Positions 1 to 9,377 of a stretch of DNA of 39,526 bases are shown here, one piece after another. Source of the DNA: Rodentolepis nana. Lineage: Eukaryota; Platyhelminthes; Cestoda; Cyclophyllidea; Hymenolepididae. The position numbers were made by a program, and so were the translations under genes. The notes beneath the pieces were generated by a model. It was not told where the DNA came from, did not search any database, and was given only the letters and a program-made list of their open reading frames with translations. Location of the stretch: the NCBI GenBank assembly GCA_900617975.1, contig UZAE01000092.1, forward strand, positions 1 through 39,526. Direction: 5' to 3'. Every line of letters starts with the position of its first letter. The first letter of the stretch is position 1.

Positions 1-174
1 ATCCTTTTGCCATAGATGTAGTTATAGACCTTTGAGGAAACTCCAATGAACTCTGTTATAGTAAAAGAGCAATTCTATCGCCATTGGCTTGAGTAAGGTA
101 CAAATATATCAAGGTAATATGACCAACCATAGTTGAATCAGCCAATTAATGGGTTTGAAACGTTGTAGGCTTTA

Positions 175-498
175 ATTTATTTCAAATGGCTGGCGTTTTG
201 ACAGTTATCATTAGCCCTTTCGCTGACTTCGGGGCTTCACAGAGAGGAGGAGGAACATCAAGGTGACAAGAAATCGAGAAGGGGATAGAAAAATGATTGA
301 CAGATGTAAAAGAGACAGATAGGCAGAAGGGCATAGAAAAGGTAAGATGAGTACTGTGAAAGGGATCGAATATGACAAACAGTCGGGTCATGGTAGTTTG
401 AAGTCAGAAGTCGACTGCCGATGTATAGACTTTTTTTGCCGTATAAGTATACGTTGCCCAGGGTACACCACGTGGAGGTAAGTCTATTGCGCACCTCA
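175..498 (-). mobile_element. SINE-like retroposon, copy 1
   Basis: This is a near full-length copy of the ~320 bp family, inserted in minus orientation, so its AT-rich tail is at the left and its head at the right. The flanks carry an imperfect target-site duplication: CGTTGTAGGCTTTA at 161-174 and CGTTTTAGGCATAA at 499-512 (11 of 14 match). Two reading frames of 69 and 91 codons cross it, but other copies break them, so they are not genes. Confidence 0.85.
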
Positions 499-1398
499 CG
501 TTTTAGGCATAATCTCTTACATTGTTTAAGCAATTCGAACTAAGATTCATAATGACTTGACTTTCCCACCTTCCACATTTTCGGTTCTCATCAGCCTAGA
601 GTTAACTTCTCACACTGTTTCCTTATTCAGAAGCCTTACATTATTGCACATTACCCTGGGCAATACAGGATGATATTAATAACTAACATATGTAATAACT
701 GTGTTGATCTCAATAAACGGTTTAAAATTTTAAACAAAGTAGATTATGCTGTCTAAAGTATTCTCCTTCGAAAGAATATTTAAAATGAGGGTTGTTAGCA
801 TTCAGAACAGGTAAAGCCTCAAAATCTGAAAGTGCCATGTAAATAACTCGCTTTTATCAGAATCTAATGAAATCTTAAAAACTTTCTCATTTTTAACCTT
901 TTAGAAAAAAATCGACCGTTTTATGCACGTATAACTAAATTGGATTCATCATTAGTGCTTATTTCCATTGAAACACATATGACCTTTGAAAAAAATTGAA
1001 TGTATAGTTTTGAGTAACTTATCTTCCATTTTTATTCATAAAATCCCTTTAAATTCTATCAGTAATAACGATGATCTAAGCAGACAGTTATTTTACCTCA
1101 AAGAGTATTTTGACTTAAAATAGGAATACGAAAAACGGTGCTTTACAGGTACTTTAGGAAATTTCATCGAAATAATAGTTATATATATGGTCTGATTATT
1201 CCTGCAGTGGAATTACCAACGAAGAGACTATGTAGGAGATGGATATTAGGAAGGAAAAAGATGCTGGTGGTTTGGATGATTTGCCACGTTTGTACGAAAT
1301 TATTCCGGTCATTTTTATTACTCTCATTTGAAGATATTATTATACACTATTGCTCAGATCCTACCTCATGCATTGAATTCTTGAAATAGTAACGAACA
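499..1398. other. AT-rich intergenic stretch, no gene seen
   Basis: I see no recognisable coding sequence, RNA gene or mobile element between SINE copies 1 and 2. One 83-codon frame at 1138-1389 has no recognisable domain and no splice context, and I do not call it. Confidence 0.5.
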
Positions 1399-1691
1399 GT
1401 TATTTCAAATGGTGGGCTTTATGACACTTATCATTAGCTGTTTAGCTGACTTCGGGCTTCACAGAGGGGAGGAACGTCAAAGTGAGAAAAAGTGAAGAGG
1501 GGGAACAGAAGAGTGATTCAAAGATTCTAAAGAGACAGGCAGACACAAAAGCAGAGAAAAAAGAGAGGTGAGTACTGTGGAAGTAATCGAATATGACATA
1601 CAGTGGGGTCATGGTAGTTTGAGGCCAGAAGTCAACTGCCGAATAGTGGACTATTTTGCCGTATGAGTATACGTTGCCCAGGTAAATCTAT
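1399..1691 (-). mobile_element. SINE-like retroposon, copy 2
   Basis: Minus-oriented copy of the family. It has a small internal deletion near the head: the block between the conserved GCCCAGG and GGTAA(A/G)TCTATCG, which holds the CCACGTGG/GGTGCACC palindromes in other copies, is missing. CGAACA occurs at both edges (1393-1398 and 1692-1697), a short remnant of the target-site duplication. Confidence 0.85.
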
Positions 1692-3011
1692 CGAACAAAT
1701 ATATGAAGTTTCTGCTATTCACCTAGACATCGCGAACTTTTTGTTTAGACTTGACTTTCGAGATCTGAAAAGAAAACGATCTAATAAGTATGTATTAAAC
1801 TATTGACAATCATTGATTACGTGTTGTCTTTCATCTAGATGGCCCTGATACATTTCATTTTAGCCAAAATTAAAGCATAGATCGTCTAAATTACAGAATA
1901 TTTAACCAGTGTTTGGCACCGCAACGCCAATTCCTTGAAATAATTAAGCGAATGGAAGGTGACACAAATAGCTACTCGTTTCGGTGTTATACTTGACCTA
2001 AACTTATTATAAAGAAATCTTATTCAGTGTGATTACGTTAGCATTTGATTTGAGCTTATAAATTATATCGCTATGACCAGTGAATATTGGAAATATAGCG
2101 TAAATGTAGAGCAGTAGTATTAGGATGTAAGCTAACATACTGCCAATGGAAAAGAAATTCTTGATTTAATATGAGATTAAAAGCCTTCAAATTATGTAAA
2201 CATTCGTTCAGTTCGATACTTTCAAAGAATGATCTTTAAAAGAAAGCTCTATTTGGAATCAATAGGCAAAATCACAGCTCGAATTCGGATGAACAATCTT
2301 ACTATGCTTTCAAAAAATTGCATTGTCACTTTACTGACAGCTATTGCCTGTTCTATCCTCTCCGTTTTTGAGGTTACTATTCATTGAGGTTTTCCTGAGA
2401 ATGGGGAATGTAAAGTATCGAAGTTTCAATTTTCAAACCAACGTTTTCTTTATTTTTCAGTAGCGATTTGACGTTCTTTGTAATCATGAATTATGTTATT
2501 TGAAACTTTATTTGCATAAATATAAGCTGATTATTTTCATTTGGTCAGTGCAGTTTTCCATAAACCATTTGTTGACTTCTTAGGTCAATATGGACCAACA
2601 GTTAGATTCATCTTAAGATCACCTTAATACAAGCAGTTTCGTATTTCAGAGGTCAAGTGGAAATAGATTTGAAACATCTGCCCGATTTTAAATGGCACGT
2701 GTAAACCCTGATGGGAAACATCCATCAGGCTAACAGCATTCTTCAATGGGATAAAAGTCACATTGAAGGTTTACGAATTTCATTAGTCTCCCTGAAATCT
2801 GTTTACCATGGCGTAACAAGAGCCAATGTCTCTCATTTATTTCACGAATTTGAACCAGATCATAAAACTAAAGAGAATAGCTAGGTGATAACAACGGCAA
2901 ACAATAGTTATAAAAATATTACTCAAAGAATTTTATGGGTCGATAATAGTGAAGAAACCACAATGAGGATCTAAAAGAGTATGGGAAAGATGAGGTGGGG
3001 GGTAGGGTGGT
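1692..3011. other. AT-rich intergenic stretch, no gene seen
   Basis: I see no supported gene or mobile element here. The reading frames are short and have no recognisable domain. Confidence 0.5.
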
Positions 3012-3028
3012 GGGGGGGGGGGGGGGGG
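3012..3028. repeat. poly(G) tract, 17 nt
   Basis: This is an uninterrupted run of 17 G on the plus strand, preceded by GGTGGGG-type sequence. It accounts for the glycine-rich start of a 65-codon frame that begins at 2995, which is therefore not a gene. Confidence 0.95.
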
Positions 3029-3040
3029 AGGAGAAAGAGG

Positions 3041-3245
3041 GTCTTGTAGGAGTAGTTAAGGGACAAGTGTGTCTGCATTTATGTGCAAATGGAAATACAA
3101 TGTGCCACTTGGACAAGGATGTGGTGCGGTATGAATGCAAATGTACAGCACAGTTATTGAAAAGATGGATTAATAAAATTGTCTACGTATGACAGATAGG
3201 CGTTTACGGCATGGAGATGCAAAAACGAAAGATCAACATAGTTTT
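3041..3245. repeat. second dispersed repeat family (B), copy 1
   Basis: This stretch resembles 13250-13470 by eye. Shared blocks in the same order include CAAGTGT.TCTGC.TTT, GACAAGGA, a TG-rich CAGCACA/CAGGCACA.TTAT block followed by AAAA, and GAAAGATCAAC.TA.TTT.ATAA at the end. No reading frame is kept between the two, so it looks like a non-coding repeat. It ends just before SINE copy 3. Confidence 0.45.
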
Positions 3246-3273
3246 ATAAAAAGTTATTTATTTATTTATATTT

Positions 3274-3575
3274 ATGCGATAGACCTACCTCCACGCGGTG
3301 CACCCTGGGTGCTCATACGACAAAAAGTCTATTAACTGGCAGTTGACTACTGACTTCAAATTACCATGACCCCACTGTATGTCATAGTCGACTACTTCCA
3401 CAGTACTCACCTCACCTCTTTTCTGCCTTTGCGTCTGTCTCTTTTACATCTCTGAAACACTCTTCTGTCCTCCCTCTCGACTTTTCTTCACTTTGATGTT
3501 CCTTCCCTTCTGTGAAGCCTGTGGACAACTAAAGGGCTATTGATAACTATCAAAACGCCTGCCATTTGATGTAAA
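3274..3575 (+). mobile_element. SINE-like retroposon, copy 3
   Basis: Plus-oriented copy from TGCGATAGACC to the GCCATTTGATGTAAAA end. The usual ATAAATA tail is degraded. An ATTTATTTATTTATA run just upstream resembles the tail of a second, inverted copy, but no body is attached. I see no clean target-site duplication. Confidence 0.85.
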
Positions 3576-4529
3576 ACTTTTTTTAAAAATTGTGAGTAAC
3601 TAGCAACTTACAAAAAATGCTTTTTGCATCAGCAACGAAGATAATAAATTTGACAAAATAATTTCTCAAAATGGAACTTAGGTACTGCTTTCATTTTCTT
3701 GAGCAGAAAACCAGCCTCTTAATTTAAAGTGAGAGATTTAGCCCATATATCTGAACTAAAGACAAAGAAAACTATTGAAATGGAACACAGGCTAGTGTTG
3801 GAAAAAACAACAAACATATCAATCTCCCCGTCATAGGGGCGTGCACGGGTGTTTAAATAGATATGTTTTAAATTTTTCTTCTTGGGTACTTTAAAACGAT
3901 TTGGTCTTTATTCAACCAATCAAGGTCAACATACACCAAGCATTGCTGGCAAACATGCATTCTAGTCCAGGGACGGTGATGAAATTTGAATCTTGGATTA
4001 TGAAATAAACAACTCGAGCAAAAAAGAAATCAAATGGAGCGATTCTCTTTGATACATTTGCCTCCTTTTCAAACGATCATTTATTTTGCCTTCTGGTAGC
4101 AGATTTCAGCTGTATCCCACAATGAAGTAATAATAATAATAATGGGAATTCTGATTAAAGATCAACCTACCCTCAATCATGAAATAAGTGGCCTTGGTGA
4201 AATTACCAATACATACTCACCAAACGGGAGTTTGAATGAAAAGTATATAATCCATAAAATTAGCTTTCCCCCTGAAACTTCAGGATTGCAGTGTCAGGTA
4301 CCAGCGTATCTGTCTACTACAAGGCAAATTAGGCTCGAAAAGGCCTCAACTTAAAAGCTTAAATTGATTTGAACATACACAGCTTATTATCTTCTAATTA
4401 GCTACTACCAAATTTATCTGGATTATTCTATCCATATTACGAAACTCTCAAAATTGTTTTAATTTAGCTTGTGGCTGATGTTTTTTTTCAGTAGAGTTGC
4501 TTAAAAAGCCTACTAGGCTGTTGTGGCTA
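3576..4529. other. intergenic stretch, no gene seen
   Basis: I can support nothing here. A 70-codon frame at 4142-4354 has no recognisable domain. An AAAGATCAACCTA string near 4158 recalls the end of repeat family B, but the surrounding sequence does not match. Confidence 0.45.
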
Positions 4530-4541
4530 GGGGGGGGGGGG
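4530..4541. repeat. poly(G) tract, 12 nt
   Basis: Pure run of 12 G, close to the left flank of SINE copy 4 but not part of it. Confidence 0.95.
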
Positions 4542-4656
4542 TGGAAAGAATAATAGACGAACTGACTTGATCTAGGTAGTATAGCAGATTTTTGCCTCCT
4601 TACTCTACGACAGAAAATGTGTTGGAGCGTCCCACCCCCCTTATATTGCAATGAGG

Positions 4657-4982
4657 GGTGTGCGATAGACTTACCTCCACGTGGTGCACCCTGGGCAACG
4701 TATACTCATACGGCAAAAAAGTCTATAAACCGGAAGTTGACTCCTGAGTTCAACCTATCATGACCCCACTGTATGTCATATTTGACCACTGCCACATTAC
4801 GCACCTCACCTTTCATCTACCTTTGTGTCTTTCTCATTTATATCTTTAAAACACTCTTCTGTTCACCCCCCCCCCTCTCGACTTTTTTTTCGATTTGATG
4901 TTCCTCTCCCTCTGTGAAGCCTGAAGTCAACTAAATGGCTAATGATAACTATCATAAAGCCTGCCATTTGATATAAATAAAT
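4657..4982 (+). mobile_element. SINE-like retroposon, copy 4
   Basis: Full-length plus-oriented copy. It starts GGTGTGCGATAGACTTACC and ends in a TGATATAAATAAAT tail. The target-site duplication is ATT(G/A)CAATGA(G/A)G at 4645-4656 and 4983-4994 (10 of 12 match). The internal pyrimidine block has grown into a C10 run at 4866-4875. Confidence 0.9.
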
Positions 4983-4994
4983 ATTACAATGAAG

Positions 4995-5777
4995 ATTTTG
5001 GCGACACAGTGGATTCAATGTTTCATTCTCTACCGCAACGTTTAAATACCTTCGTTAATTTTCAAAAAATGGGCAACCCATAGATCTGCCAACTCCTCCT
5101 CGCTGAGAAGTTATTTGAAAATCGTAGCACAGCTCTGACAAAAAAGGCACACTTCACAATCTCTCTTGCTAGCCATTCACACACCACTGTGCCACGAAAG
5201 GATGTTCACCAATGAGCATTTATCGCAGTTCAGACTTGAACGTTAATCAACGGAAAAACATTGATAATTCTCACTATATGCTCCATTATTGTTGGAGAGC
5301 GTAACTCCATCAATGAAATTGCTTAACCAAGGCACACACCCACTTATTATTCACTAATCGCGTATTTCATTGGTCATATCACAAAAATCAGATGACTTTC
5401 AAACTTCAAGTTCATAAATTTCAATTGTTTAGTAAATTTAATCAAAGACAAATGTAAGAGAGGTTTTCATTCCAGTTTCGTCGTTTTTCTTTCAATGCTA
5501 ATGCCCTACATTTTCTAATTATTTCTAACGACACTGTTTATAATTTTCGATTGGGTCACAGGGTTTTCTCATTAATATCCAGAAGAACTGTTCATTGAGA
5601 AAAAAACTAGCACAAAAATAAACAGTAAGTTAATTTTGAATTTTATATGAGAGGACTACGTTTAAAATGAAGAAAAATAGGAAGGAATGGAGGTTGCCAT
5701 GCAACTCAAAAGATTTGAAATTCCAGGTAAAATTGTTCTAGGGGGTGGGGGTGGGAGAGGAGAGGGAATTTAAGTCT
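4995..5777. other. intergenic stretch, no gene seen
   Basis: AT-rich DNA between SINE copies 4 and 5. I see no supported gene. A purine-rich GGGGGTGGGGGTGGGAGAGG-like block lies near 5740-5765. Confidence 0.45.
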
Positions 5778-5792
5778 AATCCACCTAATATA

Positions 5793-6096
5793 TTTATTCA
5801 TATCAAATGCTAGGCGTTTCGATAGTTATCATTAGCCCTTTAGTTGACTTCAGGCTTCACAGAGAAGAACGAACATCAAAGTGAAAAAAAGTCGAGAGAG
5901 TGGGGGGGGGGAACAGAAGAGTGTTTCAAAGACGAAGGTAGAAAATTTAGAAAAAATGTGATGTGAGTACTATGGAAGTAGTCGAATATGACATACAGTG
6001 GGGTCAGAAGACAACTGCCGATTTATAGACTTTTTAGCCGTATGAGTACACGTTGCCCAGGGTGCACCACGTGGAGGTAAGTCTATCGCACACCCC
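5793..6096 (-). mobile_element. SINE-like retroposon, copy 5
   Basis: Minus-oriented copy with one of the clearest target-site duplications: AATCCACCTAATATA at 5778-5792 and AATCCACTAATATA at 6097-6110, differing by one C. A G10 run at 5902-5911 is the complement of the same internal block that expanded in copy 4. The head (right end) presents GGAGGTAAGTCTATCG on the plus strand. Confidence 0.92.
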
Positions 6097-6110
6097 AATC
6101 CACTAATATA

Positions 6111-7822
6111 AGATAAAACAGACTTTTCAATAATTTTAATCACCAACAATAAAATAATAGAATGCGAAAGAAGTAAATATTTGCATTGCATAATAAAAGA
6201 AACCGCCTGAAGAACTCAAAATAAACCCTTTAATTTATTAAATTATTTATTTATAAATTGAATGGACACGCCTGCAATTGAAAGCAGTGATCAGTTTCAA
6301 GGACCAATTGTCGCATGAAATCTGTTTAATGACGCTTCAATTATTGATAATTGATTAGAAATTGTAGTAACGACGAGGTTAAGACATGAAATAAAGCATA
6401 AACGTGTTTAGGGCAAATTTATTCAGCTCGTAAAATTTAAAAAAATAATTTTCGTGGATTATGCAATGTAGGATGAAGGAAATTTGGAAATTTTTTGTTT
6501 TGAATGACAAAGTTTAAGGAGTCTGTTCGTCTTCTTTCTAATACCCTAAAAAACAGGAAAAGGTGTTTTCTAAAGGAGAGTTTATCAGCATGGAGGAGAG
6601 AAGTTAACCGGGCTTCTTGTTGATTAAGCGAGTAAGACTTATGCAAACTCGTGATCCGTTTAGAGGCACCAAGCAACGCACTAGGCAAGCACTTTTAACT
6701 CCAAGTGATTGGTAAGATGAAGACAAATGTTTTTATTAAAAAAACCAATTAGACTACCGGAAGTGGAGGGAGAGGAAGAAGTCAAGGACATATATAGAAC
6801 CGATTTTTTTTCGTCAATTACATCATTACTCGAAACTGAATGGTATTGATCCAATCCTCACCTCTCTCGTTGCGTATTTTACATTTTTGCGATGGAAAAT
6901 GAATTGTAAGTACACCTATTCATCTTAACAGAATCCTTTCAATTTGTAACGTTGTGGCTGTGTAAAGTTGTATGGATATTGTTACAATGTCAAAAGATGT
7001 TAACCACCAAGGCGCCCTCAACTACATTCCCGCAATGATCCCCTTTTGAATTAAAACCATTTTAAACATTTTATTGCATAATTACTAAATATTATAACAA
7101 TATGGCGGCTATTTAAGACTGATTTTAACTTGAAAATGAGTAATGCCACCCATGATTATCAAACCCGAAGCAGGAGAAAAGTTGTAGTGGATTAATTCGT
7201 ATATTTCTGTTTGAGTCTGATGCTCATAAACATTCAAGCTGAGTGATTGATTAGTCGCATTCCACTATCACTTTTATTATTATTATATTACTTTTATTAT
7301 TATATTTTGAGACGGCAATAAGAAACTGGAAAGAGAACACTATTTTAGTGGTAATTTAAAAAAACGCCACTTATAGCCATGGCTCTAATCATTTTCTAAT
7401 ACCTCTATTATGGCTTTTTGCTTAATGAGCTATGAATCACTCTTTGAGAAATGCTATTTGACGTTCTGTGAGATTGCTGCAAACAAATAAGAGGTTATCA
7501 TTTGTCGATATTGCCTTCAACTACAGCACATAATTTATCTTATGCCTTTATCTTATTGTAGGATTTGTCAACAATGTAATTTCATATCAAAATCTAAATA
7601 TAGGGTAATATATACTTTTTGGTTAATTAAGCAGAGCGAAAATACATAATATATGAGATAATAGTTCAATTTTTATTGGCTTCTTTGAAGAGAGTTCATA
7701 TTGAATGACGATATTAGTTGAAATCGAAATCTACAAAAAATATGAAAAAAGAAGATAAATAAGATAAAAGCCTATAAACAAGTTCTATTGGTCTTCAAGA
7801 GATTTAACTAACCTATGTTGAA
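6111..7822. other. AT-rich intergenic stretch, no gene seen
   Basis: I see no supported gene, RNA or mobile element. An 83-codon minus-strand frame at 6437-6688 matches no family I recognise. Confidence 0.45.
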
Positions 7823-8345
7823 TTCACAGACGATGCAGTTATTGCGCTAAGGATTTCGACGTACTGAAGAAAGTTTCTTGAGTCTGCTTCTTGCCTCTAG
7901 CGCAGAGGTCGAACACTGGCCTTCTAGAGGTACCAGAATTTGATGGCACAACCAGATGATCCTCATAAAGTATTTACCTACAAAAGAAGAATGCAGTTAT
8001 TGCAATACATCGTCTTAAATCAATTATTAACTTTTCACTTAATGTGGCTATGGAGGTAGACGAATCAGGGAAATTCGGATAGTAACGAAGTCCTCAAAGA
8101 ACACAATATGGTCATTTTTGGCACCGAGATTAAATAGAAGTTGCTAGAACTTCTCACGCTCACTGGCCGACACTTAAGATTGGTAAAAGCATATTTCATA
8201 TCGCAAATAGAAGAAATCCAGCTTGAAGACGCTCAGCAAAGGTCATAGAGGTCGCAGACTGTCAAACTCACCGGCATGTTAATTCAAGATTTTAACTCTA
8301 CAGCGACACAAAACGTGTTTGCAAGCAGCCAGATGGACTAAAATT
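7823..8345 (+). pseudogene. decayed LINE reverse transcriptase fragment (RTE/CR1-like)
   Basis: Broken pieces of the C-terminal half of a non-LTR retrotransposon reverse transcriptase lie here in order. FTDDAVIA at 7823-7846 fits the catalytic F/Y-x-D-D core of RTE/CR1-type enzymes. DVLKK follows in a shifted frame. GRRIREI, and then NTIWSFLAPRLN, at about 8055-8141 fit the conserved 'RRRI...IW' thumb region. LTGM near 8264-8275, ending QMD, fits the 'RTGQPPL...ARMD' block near the C terminus. The pieces lie in different frames with several stops, so the copy is dead. The ends are not visible. The family-level call is inference from motif order. It could be another clade of LINE. Confidence 0.5.
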
Positions 8346-8513
8346 TAGAAGAATTGCATATAGCATAAAGCTAAATCTCTATAAAGGCTGATAGAAATTG
8401 AAATCCATTTATCTTTCTAAACTGCTTCTTATCAATACTTGCTATTTTATCTTATTTCTACATTTACTTTTCAAATGGACTCCCTTCATACACATTTTTT
8501 TAAGAAGTCATGT

Positions 8514-8519
8514 TTTAAT
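8514..8519 (-). promoter_or_regulatory. possible poly(A) signal (ATTAAA) of the zinc-finger gene
   Basis: This is the first ATTAAA on the minus strand after the zinc-finger stop codon, about 140 nt downstream. No AATAAA occurs closer. The motif is common by chance in AT-rich DNA. Confidence 0.3.
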
Positions 8520-8658
8520 ACCTTTTCAAATAATATTTAGGGGTTAATCTCCAGGGTATGATGATTGGTTAGCTAGTCAGTCAGTAAATTTACACATAAA
8601 ATGAAGAAATATAAAAATATGAAATGGGTTAGCTTTGTTTTTTTTTCTGGTTAATTGT

Positions 8659-9377
8659 TCAAATATTCAGGCCACGAGGACCCTTAGTAGTGAGATCCAA
8701 AGGGATGTCGTCATGGACTGGCTGTGGAGGTTGAGAAGGTGTCAGAGGTTGAGACCGTTGAAGTTGCTGTGAAGGAGGAGGGTGATGACGTTGGTGGGAA
8801 TAGAAAGGCCTAGTTGTCACAATTTTACTTGAAGAAGTCCGCCTTGTAGACGTCTTTGGAAAATTATGACTGTACTGTACTGAATGCTTTCCTACAACCA
8901 TGAAGGCACTCCTATTGCTCATTCTAAGTCCCAGACCCTCAAATTGACTTTGAAGTCGTTGAATCTGACTATCTGCTTCTCTTGGAGGTCTGTAGGTCAC
9001 TGGTGGAGGCTGATTACTCCATTCTAGGTGAGATGAATGACTGTACTTCATACTAGTATTTTGATTCTGATAGATTTGACCAGTATGTGTTGGTGTCATA
9101 AACGATGTTGAAATAGGCATGCTTGGCTTTATATCATATGGTTCGGACGGAGTTGAAGGGTAATCCTCAGGTAAAGACCTTGGCGGAAGGGATGGAGTCT
9201 GTTTGTGACCTTGACTTTGATTTAGACTTGGTCTAAATTCCTCTCGAGGTGAATTCAGTGGGTTTGATGATTGAGGGTGGGTTGATGAGACCAAAGGAAT
9301 ATCTACAGCATTGGTCTCAACAGCTGATAACTGCGATGAAGTTAGTTCTTCTCCTCTCATTGTTCTATCAAATATTT
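8659..9377 (-). CDS. zinc-finger gene, exon 4 (last coding exon)
   Basis: The acceptor is TTTTCTAG/AAATATTTG. The exon joins exon 3 in phase 1, completing a GAA codon. It codes for the Pro/Ser/Gln-rich, finger-free tail of about 238 residues and ends with PLDLTTKGPRGLNI and TGA at 8659-8661. The frame runs open upstream into the intron from a TTG, so the splice site rather than that frame start defines the exon. Confidence 0.8.
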
